DNA of 64,000 bases from the NCBI GenBank assembly GCA_963556255.1, contig OY744609.1, forward strand, positions 2,600,418-2,664,417, given 5' to 3'. Source of the DNA: Allolobophora icterica. Taxonomy: Eukaryota > Annelida > Clitellata > Crassiclitellata > Lumbricidae. The position numbers and the translations under genes were made by a program. The notes beneath the pieces are model-generated. The model searched no databases, was not told the DNA's origin, and was given only the letters and a program-made list of their open reading frames with translations. Below, in pieces: positions 1 to 9,668 of the stretch (its first letter is position 1; each line of letters begins with the position of its first letter).

Positions 1-410
1 TACCCAGAGGACCGCTCACCATATTGAAAGAATCGTGGGCGGGGGAGCGAGAACTCCCATTCAGCATCGGAAAAACATCCGAACAATATTTACAGGGTTT
101 AAAGGAGAACCTAGAGTTAGCAAAGGCTTACGCCGACTACTACTCAGATATAGAACAGAAACGGTATACGGATCACTACAATCTACGGAGCATGGACCGT
201 AGGTATCTAGTAGGCGATAGAGTCATTATCTTAGCACCTGATTCCAATGGCGCCAAACTGTACAGTCGATGGCAGGGGCCTGGAACCGTGGTGGTAGTGA
301 AATCCCCTTACTCGTATATCGTCGAGATCGAGGGAAAGAGAAGACATGTCCACGCCAACAAGATCCGCAAATTTCATGAACGGATCGAGCAGGCCTTAGT
401 CAATAATTAA
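1..410 (+). pseudogene. Gmr1-like retroelement, integrase C-terminal part
   Basis: The frame open to 410 encodes the C-terminal third of an LTR-retrotransposon integrase: a helical segment followed by an SH3-like fold with the pattern GDRVIILAP, SRWQGPGTVV and HANKIRKF. The same motifs occur in the minus-strand element at 970-4552, where they also lie directly before reverse transcriptase. The reading frame stops at 408-410 and the reverse transcriptase continues in another frame from about 409, so either a frameshift mutation or a frameshifting signal separates them. The 5' part lies outside the window. The assignment to integrase is firm; the clade is inferred from domain order. Confidence 0.75.
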
Positions 411-970
411 TTGCTCTGTAATATTTGACCGGGACGAGGAATTCGGGACTGTAGAGGTAGTCGAGGACTACAGTTCGGCCGAGCATCGTCCCAGTGACCT
501 AATTGACTCTAACAGAATCGCACACTTATCCGAGCAGGAAAGGCATCAGCTCCTAGAATTGCTTGACCGATTCCCGGGGGTATTCTCAGATAAACCCGGG
601 TACTGTCCATTGTGGGAGCACGAGATTAAGATATTGCCTGGGTTCAAACCTAAGCGGTTGCGAGCGTATCGCATACCGGAACTGCTCAAACCGGAAGTGG
701 AGCGCCAAATCCGAGAAATGTTGGAACTAGGAATTATAGTCCCCTCCACCAGCGAAATGGCCAGCCCGGTCGTCTGCGTCCTGAAGGGAGCAGATGGCCA
801 AAAGGGAGTGCGGCTAGCCATTGACTATCGTCACGTGAATCTCCACTCGGAGGGAGATTGTTTCCCGTCACCGGATGTAGGTGATGTGCTACAAAAAGTC
901 GGGAGAGCGAGATATATTAGTTGTTTTGACGCTAAGAGCGGCTTCTGGCAGTTACCGATGAATTCAAAGG
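409..970 (+). pseudogene. Gmr1-like retroelement, reverse transcriptase N-terminal part
   Basis: The frame from 409 runs through a linker into a Ty3/gypsy-type reverse transcriptase start: KPGY, EHEIK, LRAYRIP, LELGIIVPSTSEMASPVV, the VRLAIDYR motif and DAKSGFWQLPM. It breaks at about 965-975, before the catalytic YxDD box, where it meets the oppositely oriented element. The fragment lacks RNase H and a 3' LTR. Integrase lying upstream of reverse transcriptase is unusual for Ty3/gypsy and matches the Gmr1-like group. Confidence 0.75.
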
Positions 971-3900
971 AATTCGATATGCTGCAAATTCCTTTCCATG
1001 AAATCCTGGTTTTAGTTCAATTTCATGTTCAACCAATGTACATAATCCGGGTTTTTCAGAAAATCTGTCACAGTATTTGTTTAAGACGTTCAGCAACTGT
1101 TCTTGTTGAGTTACTGTCAAATGGCTAATTTGTTCAGGATCGAGGTTAAGTGAATTCTTGTCATCTTGAACCTCATTCCTCATTGGTAATTCAACCACTG
1201 AACCAAAATCTTCATCTTCTTCAACGATTAGACCACAACTTAATGCTCGAGTAACATATTTTCTGATCTTGTTGGCGTGAATTATTTTTCGACCATTTTC
1301 ACCCATATCGACTAAATAAGAGTACTTTGATCTTCGATGTATGATCGTACATGGACCATGCCATCGAGAAATAAGTTTGTTCGTTGACGTTGGATACAAA
1401 ACTATGACTTTCTCACCAGCTTCAAATTCTTTGTGCTTTGCTTTCTTGTTATACTGATTCGTGTATTGTAATTGCTTTTCTCGAGAGTAGGATTCTGCAA
1501 ACAATAATGCTTTCTCCATATTTTTTTTGAGTTCTTTCAAATACTTTTCTGGTTTAACTCCAACATGAGGTGGTAAGTTTATTTCTCTAGTCCAACTCTC
1601 TTTTAATATTGCCAATGGTCCTCTCGGAATTTTCCCATAGACAAGCATATATGGTGATACTCCAGTAGTTACATTCGGCACTTCTCGTAATGCCCACACT
1701 GTGAAAGGAATTATCTTGTGCCATTTCCTCGGGTTGTCTATTATCACATGATGGATCATCTTTTTAAATGTCTGATTCCATCTTTCTACTAATCCAGCAG
1801 CCTCTGGGTGTCCTGGTGTGTCGAATCGTGGACTACAGCCCATTAAATCGAGAAATTCTCTTGTCAAACTGGCTGTGAAGTTCGTTCCTTGATCACTGGT
1901 GATCACGGACGGCACACCAACGTTCATGAACAGTTCCATCAACGCTTCACACACAGCCTTCGCAGTCAACGATTTCAATAAAAAGATTGTAGGCCATCTG
2001 GTGCACGAGTCCACAATGCATAAACAATACTTGTGACCTGCAGCAGATACCGGATCGATCGGGCCAACGAGGTCCATCGTCATTCTCTTGAAGGCGACCT
2101 CTTCTCTTGAGACTGGAGTGATAGGCACTCTATCCATCACCAGACTCCTTGCCTTTAATTGACACTTCTCACAAGACTTACAAAATTTCACAATGTCTCT
2201 TCTCATCTTTGGCCATACAAAAGACAACTTTATTCGTTCTCTTGTTTTCTCTTCTCCTAGATGTCCTCCAAATACCGATTCATGCGCCAATTCCATCACT
2301 TTAATTCGTCTCTCTTTTGGTAACACTAGTTGATATATCGTCTGGTCTAATATTTGATATTTCTTATGCAATAAACCGTTGATCACACAGAATTCAGATT
2401 CTTTCTCTTGTGCTAATTTCCACCACGGCTTCAACGATTCATCCTTTCTCTGTTGCTCTCCGAACTTCTTCGAATCGGCAATCTGCACCTTTTGTTCTTC
2501 GTCCATCTCTTCATCTCTATACAAGTCTCCTATCCCCACATCACATTCATTGTCTTCTTCAGTTTCATTTAATGTGCCATTCTCGCATGCAACCATCTCT
2601 TGCTCATTCATCTCTGATGTTACACCATCTCGCGATAAGCTTCGTTGCTCATTACTTTCGTTTTCCTCATCACTTGAACTTTCAGTTTCGTTCTTCTCAT
2701 CAACATCTACCATTTCTTGTTTCCGACTCTGCGCTCTTGTCATTACATTTGCTCGTACACTCACATCTTGTATCGTTTTGACCTTCATCTGTGGTACGGC
2801 TTTTAATTCGGCAATTATCTCTGGATGCAACAAGAATCTTTCAGTACTGCCCATCTTTGCAATACTAGCACACATCAAGGTGACATAAGGTGTAAGTGAA
2901 CACTGGATTTTACGCGGAAATCCCTCTTCTTCCATGTCACTACCACACAGTCTAACATCCACTTTCACTAACTTCGCAGGAATGGCATCTCCTGCCATAC
3001 ATTGCAAGTTCACTTTTCCAATTTGTTCCACCTTCATGCCTTCCAGTAATTCTTCACTAATCACCGGAATCTCTGCACCCGAGTCGCTCAGTGCTTTGAC
3101 TTTCACTGGCTCTTTACCGTCTACTCCACGAATTTCGACCTCGACATATTGCAAGAACGATTTCTTCAATATTCGACTGTCATCTTTTCCTATGACTTCT
3201 CTCTGAATTCCAGCATCCAATAGAATTTCTTTTTGAATACCACATTTCATTACTGACTTTACTTCAGTCTCTTGGTTTTCTTGACTCGCGGTTTGATTAT
3301 CTGTATCACTAACCACTTGAATCAAATTCACCCTTGTGTGTTCTTGATTTCTGCTAGAACTAGCTGCTGCCACTGGAACTGGACAAAATTTAACCAAATG
3401 TTTGTCTGAACCACAGTTGTGACAACGTTTCACAACCATACCTCGTTGTTCATTTCCTTCATTTCTCTTATACTGCGTAAACGATGTGTTGCCTTCCCTC
3501 TTGGCAAACGGCGCTGACGATTTGTTAAATCCCTGACGACCAAACGTCACTTCTCTGGTCTCATTGGGTACAGGGACACTAGCCTTGACTTCTTTACCTT
3601 TGAACTGATTCCCTGTTTCTGGATTGCTTTTCCACTTTCCACTCTGGCTTTGGTTTACGGAACGTTGAGAAGGATAGCTGTTTATATTTGGGATAGCAAA
3701 CCCAATTCGATTGTTTACATGAATGTCTGCTAGGTCTGCCACTGCACTAGCTTGAAGACAGTCAGTTCCTTCTTTCGACAATACAAACTGTAGTGGACCT
3801 GGCGGTAAACATTCTTTCAGCTTATCCGCTACCAGCAAATCAAAGAGCGTATCATACTCTCTGTTCACGTTTCGACTTCTCACGTAATAGTTTAGCAAGT

Positions 3901-4258
3901 TCTTCAGTCTTGCCGTAAACATCGTATAAGTCTCTTCTGTTGTCTTCTTAGCATCCACAAATCTGGCTCTGTATTCTCTCGAGGTCAATTTAAATTCTTT
4001 TAATAAGTGCTGCTTGACTTTATCGTAATTGTCTAGATCATCGAATGACAATCTATTCAGAACAGTTCGAGCTTTCGGCGTCATCAATGGTAGTAATAAT
4101 TTGACCCAAAACGGCTTCTCCACAGCAAAGCTACGAAATGCGTTCTCGACTGTTTCAAAATATAATGGCACCTCCATCATATCAGTTGGCATTTGAGGCA
4201 ATACATGCTTTATTGCATCACCTATTTTCTTAATTTTTGACACCAAAGTTTCACTTTC
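970..4258 (-). pseudogene. gag-protease-integrase-RT polyprotein
   Basis: Continuous reading frame of about 1,095 codons. Approximate residues, counted from 4246: a gag helical domain, a CCHC knuckle at 272-286 (C-x2-C-x4-H-x4-C), an aspartic protease with LSDSGAE near 385, the integrase H2C2 zinc domain at 652-692, the catalytic D near 722 (MTMDLVGP), D near 783 (ITSDQGTNF) and E near 818 (GLVERWNQT), which gives D-35-E, an SH3-like C-terminus, and then an RT start reaching AAYRIP. It ends abruptly at the junction near 970. The frame is surprisingly unbroken for a truncated copy. Integrase preceding RT is the main diagnostic feature. Confidence 0.8.
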
Positions 4259-4545
4259 CTACTGTTTCCTTCTTTCTGCTTCCCGTTCTTCTCTCATTTG
4301 TGTTTCTTTCAATGTCAATTTTGATTTCTCTAGTTTCAGACGTTCTTGTCTTTCTGCCTCTGCCTTTTCCAAACTTTCTTTCTCAAATTTGAGTTCTTCT
4401 TGTCTTATCTGTTCTGCACGTTCCAACTCTAACGTTCGCGCTTTTTCTTTTTCTTCTTCACGCATTCTCTTTGCTTCAATCTGTTGCTGACGAACCTCTT
4501 CATCACTTTTTCTAGCTCTTTCAAATTCAATCATCTGCTCGGGGA
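4259..4545 (-). pseudogene. gag N-terminal coiled coil, separated by an in-frame TAG
   Basis: This is a highly charged, heptad-like Glu/Arg/Lys coiled coil of about 90 residues. It is in the same frame as the downstream gag and separated from it by one TAG codon, complement 4259-4261. A similar charged helix precedes the matrix/capsid region in the intact element at 61593. The simplest reading is one gag gene with a nonsense mutation. Stop-codon readthrough cannot be excluded. Confidence 0.65.
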
Positions 4546-4551
4546 CTTGGG

Positions 4552-7397
4552 GACTTTATAGTTCATATTACAACCGTTATGAGCGGCGCCTCTAAATTTA
4601 CCGCTTAAATGACAGTGATCTCTAACTCGATCTACCCCCAACAGTACTCCCCTCCGCAGATATGACAGTTAGTAGCCTCATCAAAACATTTCTTCTCAGT
4701 CTCGTCGAATATCATCTTCTTGGGGAATTTAAACTCGTTATATATTCGTTTTATATTTTCTGTTAGAGAATCTACAAATATCTGGGCGACATCGTCGTCT
4801 TCGTTTTCAGCCGTAAACGTTACAGGATATTGCGAATAAACGCTGTCGTCGAAGCATTTTATGTGATAACAAAACGAGCTAGGCGTATGTTTCTGGTATT
4901 TATTGGTGTAAGACGTGCTGGGATCGGGCTGGCACGTATCGATCGGTTTAATGAAAGATTCGAAATCCGCGTAGACGATAAAGGGCACTCTCATCGATTT
5001 AAAATAATGCTTAAAATTTAACATTGTTCCTGGTTCAGGCAATTCAATTCGTTGAGGGTCCTGCTGCGAACAGTATTCGCTGTGTTTATTAAGCGAGTCT
5101 ATCGATCCGTAACCGATTAAACATCTTTCACAATAGTGCATCGAATTTACATATTTTTCTGTTCGTACCGCCATCAATCTATTAAAGTTCTTGATCCAAC
5201 AATAATGCTTCTTTTCTCCGTCGGAAATAAGCAGTAGTTTTACGTGGGTATCGCTTTCATACTTCGATATATATAATGGGTATACAGCCTTTTCATAGCC
5301 GAATACGTTAACTCTAATGTTATTGTTACGCTCAAACTTATTTATAATATTCTCATCAGCAGTAGCTGGGAATTTGATACCTCTCCAATCGAGCTGCGTA
5401 GATTGTTCTATTAAATCTCTAGTGATTCTTTCCGGGTTTTTATCAATAGGGTTCAACGCTCCAGTAATACACCACTTGAAACATTCATCGTCGTCGTTTT
5501 TCAGATTAATAATAGCCTTCTTTTTAGCTAAATATTCAGGAAGCGGAATGTAAGAACCACCCTTAAACTTCTATATCGCCGTATCGATATCCAACTTCAT
5601 AACGGCTCTGAATCTCCAGTTACTACCCCGCATCTGAAAACTTGCCATAGACTTCAACATTTTATCTTTCGCGTTGCTATATATTTTACTCACATCGGTT
5701 GCGTCTAAAATGATCTCATTCATTGATTTAAAGTTAGGTTCAGCCGCGACTACTTCTCCAGATTTAATATCTACTTTCTCCATTACGCAATTAAGATTGA
5801 GTTGAACTTTTACCCCTCGATTTTTCGCTAACAGACTGACTACCTGGGGCCTTACGGCGTTGAGAAAAGATGTGGCATCGATTCCACTAGTTCCATCGAT
5901 CGTGTATCGCTTAGTAAATCCTTTAAGGGCTGTTGCGGTCTCTCGAAGTTCAAACCTTTTTTATTGATTTTACTAAAAAATACTCGAAACCTTTCTCTTC
6001 AACGATTCAAATTTATCGTTGACGGTCTTTTTTGTTTGCGGAGGCACGTAACTAATCAACCAATTCGAAAAAGAATTAATTTCAGACCTCGCCTTCTTTT
6101 TCAACGATTCTATATCAACATTATACCATTTCTCTGGAGGGGGTTTACTCGGTGCGAGGATTGGAGCTTTAATATCCGGAACAGGAGCGTCGAGCAAATA
6201 ATTCACATTTTCCACAGCTCCTCCATATTCGTCATTAACGTTGTTAGCTTCTTCAGCTGCAGCACGAATGGTGTCGATCAATTCCGCTTTCCGCAGTCTC
6301 GAGTATCCTTTTAGACTAGGGTGACCATACGTCCCGGTTTCCCGGGACATGTCCCGGTTTTATGTAGTGTGTCCCGGTGTCCCGACGACTTGTGTGAAAG
6401 AGCAAAATTGTCCCGGTTTCTGAGAAGTAACAGAAATTGTCAACTTTCTTGGAAACTCAGTTCTTTGTAAATGACAGAACTAATAGTTAATAGTAATTAG
6501 TTTGTAATCCAAATCGAAATCGTAATGAAAGAACAGTCTGTTATTTATTATTATATCTTTAGTAAGTTTAGTTAAAAGGCTATATAAAATATTAAAGCAT
6601 AACGTGAAAATTTTAATATTACAATTTCGTTTCAGTACGACGGGTATGATTTTTTAAATAAAAAATGCATACATTATACACCATAGAAATGTCTTCTTTT
6701 TGTCAGATACCCAGAATCAAATAATGCTAAATCACACCAGCACAAATGAGGGGGTTGGAAACGACCCCCTGGGATGCGCAATGAAGACTTTACTGTGGGG
6801 GTCCTGAGAAAGACTGGAGGCTGAACCCCCTACCCCCGACAATTCCCACCCAGGGTCTACTGACTCTACTACTACTGAGTCTATTCTACTGTAACGGCCT
6901 AACGGACCTAGAGGTACCTAATCCTAACTGAAACCTTACACTTAACCCTTAATCTAACCCACATCTCAAAGACATTCAGTCTACTACTCTAATCTATATA
7001 CTCGACTCTACTGACTACTGTAGGCCTACTTTATAATAGCCTACTCTATCTCAGTCTACTCTATCAGTCTCTCATCTATCTATCTGATTCTATCAATTTC
7101 TTCCTTCCTCACGTTCCACGTTTCAAATGCATACATGTGAAACGTGGTAATCTAAGAATAAAAGTAATATAGATAGATAATATTAAGATACCGTATATGG
7201 CATGGCAACTAGCTAGTATGCAGGTTCTCAATTGTATTGATCAATTGTTTTCTTTTGCCCAGCCGATAAGAGGTGCCAAAAAGAGCGTTACAAAAAGTGT
7301 CCCGGTTTTTGAAGGCCAATAAATGGTCACCCTATTTTAGACCTCTATGCCTGGCTATGTTTCGTAATTCAACAACGGTATTAGACGAGTAGTCCAT
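4552..7397 (-). pseudogene. polB: Maverick D DNA polymerase B, SAP-type N-terminus, broken
   Basis: Protein-primed family B DNA polymerase of the Maverick/Polinton type, on the minus strand. The start codon is at complement 7395-7397 and the N-terminus holds a SAP-like motif (RHRGLKGYSRLRKAELI) that is cut by the hAT element at 6317-7334. Downstream are the FELRETATALKGFTKRY region, a cysteine/histidine zinc segment (CERCLIGYGS), exonuclease motif I (VYADFESF), CHICGG and the RDHCHLSGKFRGAAHNGC motif. The coding is broken near 5970 and by an in-frame TAG at 5571-5573, is frameshifted near 4630, and stops at the retroelement junction. Exo II, Exo III and the polymerase motifs are absent. It belongs to a different polymerase lineage from elements A and B. 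Confidence 0.8.
6317..7334. mobile_element. hAT-type element in the D polB
   Basis: The ends are TAGGGTGACCATACG and its complement GGTCACCCTA. They are flanked by a perfect 8-bp duplication TTTTAGAC (6309-6316 and 7335-7342), as expected of the hAT superfamily. Further GTCCCGG repeats lie just inside both ends. No transposase frame was seen over 1,018 bp, so the element is non-autonomous. It splits the SAP motif of the D polymerase precisely, and the coding resumes in frame on both sides. Confidence 0.85.
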
Positions 7398-7478
7398 TTT
7401 ATTATGGTTATCTCTTCCTTTAAGCCCTTTCATGAAATCAGATTTTGTATTCATTTTATTATGAGCATCTATTCCTTT
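7395..7478. repeat. Partial tandem repeat upstream of D polB, target of element A
   Basis: Two related units, CATTTTATTATGGTTATC and CATTTTATTATGAGCATC, are each followed by a CCTTT run. The second unit is cut by element A, and its remaining part (CCTTTAAACCC...ATGAAATCAGA) resumes at 44246. This places the insertion immediately upstream of the D polB start codon. Confidence 0.7.
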
Positions 7479-7713
7479 AGTAGATTGGATACGGGGCTTT
7501 GAAATCATGCGCTACAAAAAGCTGCTTGATATAAAGACTATCTCTACAGAAAAAGGGTCCACAGAGGCCTACAGGACCCACTGACCCTTATCAACGATCG
7601 GTTTCCAAGCAGTGTCTGTGGCTATCGTGGCTTAGAAGTCTTTTGAATCATGGTGTTAAGTGGGCTTTTAAATCGGGCTCAATAGAAGTGATTTGATATA
7701 AAGGCCGTCTCTA
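7479..7713 (+). repeat. Element A left terminal inverted repeat
   Basis: 235 bp, identical by eye to the reverse complement of 44011-44245. It begins AGTAGAT like element B, but the rest is unrelated to the B repeat. Everything from 7503 on is also part of a 563-bp direct duplication. Confidence 0.88.
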
Positions 7714-8065
7714 CGCCACCCCCATCTTCTAATGCCTGATCTCCGCCGCCGCTCTTATTTCTCATGAAATAGGAGTTTGACATGCATTTCTGCTTGGAGC
7801 CAGCGCCTTAGCACGATACTGTTATTGATCGAGATGATGCATACACCTCGCAGCAGATATAGCCTAGAAGCCACTACCCGGTGGCACAGCAGCCGTTGCT
7901 GCTTGGAGCCAGCGCCTGGCGCGAGGTTGTTATTGATTGAGATTCTGCACGCGCCTGGTAGCCGATTAGCATACACTGCCTAGAAGCAGCTGCCAGCTGA
8001 ACGCAATTGTTCACGGACCAATTGTGAGTCGGCCATTTTTAGCTGTCGATTGTCTTACTAGAGGT
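7503..8065 (+). repeat. 563-bp direct repeat, copy 1
   Basis: This and 8075-8637 match at all but about two bases, with 9 bp between them, so the duplication is recent. Copy 1 includes most of the left inverted repeat of A. Each unit contains two inner direct repeats of about 110-120 bp, both starting TGCTTGGAGCCAGCGCCT and containing TGTTATTGAT. Short reading frames in this unit on both strands are a by-product of repetition. Confidence 0.88.
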
Positions 8066-8074
8066 AAGCGCAAT

Positions 8075-8637
8075 AATCATGCGCTACAAAAAGCTGCTTG
8101 ATATAAAGACTATCTCTACAGAAAAAGGGTCCACAGAGGCCTACAGGACCCACTGACCCTTATCAACGATCGGTTTCCAAGCAGTGTCTGTGGCTATCGT
8201 GGCTTAGAAGTCTTTTGAATCATGGTGTTAAGTGGGCTTTTAAATCGGGCTCAATAGAAGTGATTTGATATAAAGGCCGTCTCTACGCCACCCCCATCTT
8301 CGAATGCCTGATCTCCGCCGCCGCTCTTATTTCTCATGAAATAGGAGTTTGACATGCATTTCTGCTTGGAGCCAGCGCCTTAGCACGATACTGTTATTGG
8401 TCGAGATGATGCATACACCTCGCAGCAGATATAGCCTAGAAGCCACTACCCGGTGGCACAGCAGCCGTTGCTGCTTGGAGCCAGCGCCTGGCGCGAGGTT
8501 GTTATTGATTGAGATTCTGCACGCGCCTGGTAGCCGATTAGCATACACTGCCTAGAAGCAGCTGCCAGCTGAACGCAATTGTTCACGGACCAATTGTGAG
8601 TCGGCCATTTTTAGCTGTCGATTGTCTTACTAGAGGT
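8075..8637 (+). repeat. 563-bp direct repeat, copy 2
   Basis: Second copy of the unit at 7503-8065. It ends at CTTACTAGAGGT, 32 bp before the start codon of the accessory gene at 8670, so it may also carry that gene's promoter. Confidence 0.88.
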
Positions 8638-8669
8638 TTTGATAAATTATTTTGCGTTCTTTGTTCGTA

Positions 8670-9668
8670 ATGGCTGAACTCGTACTAGAATTAGCGAAGA
8701 ATTCTAAAGAAGTGATTGACGTTGCGATGAATTATTTTTTCAAAAGCGATGATGATAGAGAAAACTTTTGTAAGAGTTTAGAAGGACTCATTAGTCTGAC
8801 AAGCAAAAACAAGAAAAAAACGACCAAGAGGAAGAAATCACAGCGTCGCCGTACCATTGCAAAAAAGGACGATGACAAGATTTTCAGTGAGGACATTTTA
8901 CCGCAAATATATCAACAAGTCGCCAAATATGAAACCCACCTAGGCGACTTTGAATGGAGACTTGACATGGGTTTCCTGGAAAAGTTTAATATGCAAGAAT
9001 TAGATACTCTTGAATCTTACAAAGCTGTACACGAAGACATCATCCAACAGGAAAAAACCGGAGAGAACCTTCAACTCGCTTTAGCATTTAATCGTGGGGT
9101 TTTATATTTGAAGTCTCGCCAGTTTATACCTTCAGACGTCAATTGTAAGAACTGGTTTTATGTCCACTATAATGTGGCTTATTCAACTACTCAAAGATAC
9201 ATATCATTTGCAATGCTGATACAAAGCTATCCGGGTTTGATCCATAGCGCTTTAACCTTCTCACAACTTTCAAAGCATCATAATAGAATTGTTAAACATC
9301 TAACCTCTAACACAAACCTTGCCCAAAGGCTGAAACCTCGCATCACGATCTCAGTTCAAGGTCAAGAACTTTCCATCACAGCGGTTGAAAAACAAACTCC
9401 AACTACTAACCTACCGATTGCAACTGATCCGGACTCCGTTTATGCAACTCACAATCCAGAGATAGCTTTGTTAGAAGAAATCGATATTCGCAGTTTTCCG
9501 GGTTCATCTATTACAGACGAAGAACAGGAAAGGATCTTATTGATGCATGAAGATGTTATCAATGTTCATCTTCATGTGCCGTCACCTACTGTGGAACAAG
9601 AAGAGGCTATGTTGGAGGAGGAGGAAGTGGCTGAAACTGGCAAAGGAAAACAACAAGGAAAGAGATAG
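8670..9668 (+). CDS. Unknown accessory protein of element A (332 aa)
   Basis: I do not recognise this gene. I chose the ATG at 8670; the frame extends 18 bases further up only through a TTG codon. The frame is intact. A basic, nuclear-localisation-like stretch of Lys/Arg lies around residues 45-70. The middle part is predicted helical, with NWFYVHYNVAYSTTQRYISF and YPGLIHSALTFSQLSKHH around residues 155-205, a pattern faintly like phage/plasmid DUF3102 or ParB-type helix-turn-helix proteins. The C-terminal 60 residues are acidic. It sits between the left terminal repeat and the replication genes of A. Element B has no recognisable counterpart, so this may be cargo or a lineage-specific early gene. 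A DNA-binding role is only a guess. Confidence 0.6.
   Translation: MAELVLELAKNSKEVIDVAMNYFFKSDDDRENFCKSLEGLISLTSKNKKKTTKRKKSQRRRTIAKKDDDKIFSEDILPQIYQQVAKYETHLGDFEWRLDMGFLEKFNMQELDTLESYKAVHEDIIQQEKTGENLQLALAFNRGVLYLKSRQFIPSDVNCKNWFYVHYNVAYSTTQRYISFAMLIQSYPGLIHSALTFSQLSKHHNRIVKHLTSNTNLAQRLKPRITISVQGQELSITAVEKQTPTTNLPIATDPDSVYATHNPEIALLEEIDIRSFPGSSITDEEQERILLMHEDVINVHLHVPSPTVEQEEAMLEEEEVAETGKGKQQGKR

Larger units (their letters stand above)
970..4552 (-). mobile_element. Truncated Gmr1-like Ty3/gypsy retroelement
   Basis: Minus-strand retroelement body with gag, protease, integrase and the first part of reverse transcriptase, in that order. No LTR is visible at either side. The 5' end abuts the polB of Maverick D at about 4552, straight after the polymerase motif reading CNMNYKVPK. 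The 3' end meets the plus-strand Gmr1-like fragment near 970 around a shared GAATTCGATATG-like stretch. Both ends therefore look truncated or rearranged rather than a clean LTR insertion. Confidence 0.7.

Noticed and set aside
2379..2888. Plus-strand frames opposite the Gmr1-like gag/protease
   Set aside because: Antisense shadows of a well-supported minus-strand polyprotein.
7755..8555. Short open frames on both strands in the 563-bp repeats
   Set aside because: They occur identically in both repeat copies and on both strands, with no domain; by-products of the repeat.
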